This document shows positions 63,722 through 64,000 of a stretch of 64,000 nt of DNA, piece by piece. Location of the stretch: positions 306 to 64,305 of the forward strand of contig NZ_LMSI01000008.1 of NCBI RefSeq assembly GCF_001428075.1, read 5' to 3'. A model generated the notes under the pieces. It was not told where the DNA came from. It did no database searches and saw only the letters and a list, made by a program, of their open reading frames with translations. The position numbers were made by a program, and so were the translations under genes. Positions within the stretch are counted from its first letter, which is position 1. Each line of letters opens with the position of its first letter. This stretch comes from Arthrobacter sp. Soil764 (GTDB lineage Bacteria > Actinomycetota > Actinomycetes > Actinomycetales > Micrococcaceae).

Positions 63722-64000
63722 GATTCCCCTTATATAAAAGCGATCGGTCTTAGGCATCTTGCCAACAGCCCATTAAATCGCGCGACTTTAATTGGTTAAC
63801 TCTGCGTGTCGTGACCGACTATGAAGCGGATAGTGCCGCAAGTGAGGCGGAGGTCTCGGGTAAGGGCCGTCTGCATAACCCTCAAGCGCTGACATGGGTG
63901 CTGCGTTGCACTCCCCAGACACGCCTGCGGCACTTAGTTTACCGGGCCGAAAGCCCGGCTGTTGCCCCCGACACAGCGGCGGTCATTCGGACACTTCCCT
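63722..64000. other. Right-edge intergenic region
   Basis: No gene is seen. TTAAATCGCGCGACTTTAA (63773-63791) is a palindrome-like site about 52 bp upstream of the leftward gene, and CCGGGC-CGAAA-GCCCGG (63942-63958) is a short GC hairpin that could end a transcript from either side. Confidence 0.45.

Overview
The window is high-GC DNA with dense gene packing, many ATGA/GTGA gene overlaps, frequent GTG and TTG starts, Tat-type lipoprotein signals and leaderless-looking promoters. Together with the gene families present, this points to an actinobacterium of the Micrococcaceae, most like Arthrobacter or Pseudarthrobacter. It looks chromosomal: there is no phage, plasmid replication, IS or CRISPR signal. 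The left edge is the leader of an rRNA operon that runs leftwards out of the window.

Layout. 1-680: rRNA leader with a 106-bp tandem duplication. 683-2822: a PASTA lipoprotein and a membrane-anchored HNH nuclease with an excalibur domain. 3594-16559: a glycan-utilisation locus with a LacI regulator, cupin, DUF6807 (PmoA-like) protein, Gfo/Idh/MocA oxidoreductase, GH3 and GH42 glycosidases, a YesL-like protein and an LplABC-type importer. A shared palindrome, GAAACT-N7-AGTTTC, lies in front of both glycosidase genes. 16837-22666: small housekeeping or unknown genes (SOUL, DUF3592, MarR with an MFS pump, cupin, VOC, GerW, DUF1801, SRPBCC).

22698-34281: a sulfoquinovose (sulfoglycolysis) locus. 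The isomerase (YihS), kinase (YihV) and aldolase (YihT) homologues are clear. With them are a DeoR regulator, an aldehyde dehydrogenase in place of the sulfolactaldehyde reductase, a TauE/SafE exporter, an ABC importer and a Gfo/Idh/MocA protein that may be an NAD-dependent sulfoquinovosidase. A 2-hydroxyacid dehydrogenase gene is translationally coupled to the regulator. The predicted flow is sulfoquinovoside import, hydrolysis, sulfo-EMP cleavage to DHAP and sulfolactaldehyde, oxidation to sulfolactate, and export. A matching operator, TGTTG-N6-CAACA, flanks the regulator and the kinase operon.

34501-40726: an MFS pump, a Pro/Thr/Glu-rich secreted protein with an ECF sigma and putative anti-sigma, a cupin, an MscS channel and an ArsR-AHSA1 fusion. 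40791-47048: an L-fucose locus with a GH29 fucosidase and the non-phosphorylating route to pyruvate and lactate, lacking only the dehydratase and a transporter here. 47101-63721: CNNM/CBS transporter, a GH13 gene relic, a small secreted protein, dienelactone hydrolase, MFS pump, beta-lactamase-fold protein, GNAT, FdhA-like dehydrogenase, aldo/keto reductase, RecQ, TerC, a 1,222-residue nuclease-helicase, acylphosphatase, and an HTH - Lys/Ala linker - X25-like protein. Three copies of a dispersed palindromic element, each with an 8-nt loop flanked by CGTTTT and AAAACG, lie in intergenic gaps at about 35.8, 38.1 and 62.7 kb.

Family assignments come from reading the sequences and from memory of the families; no database search was run.
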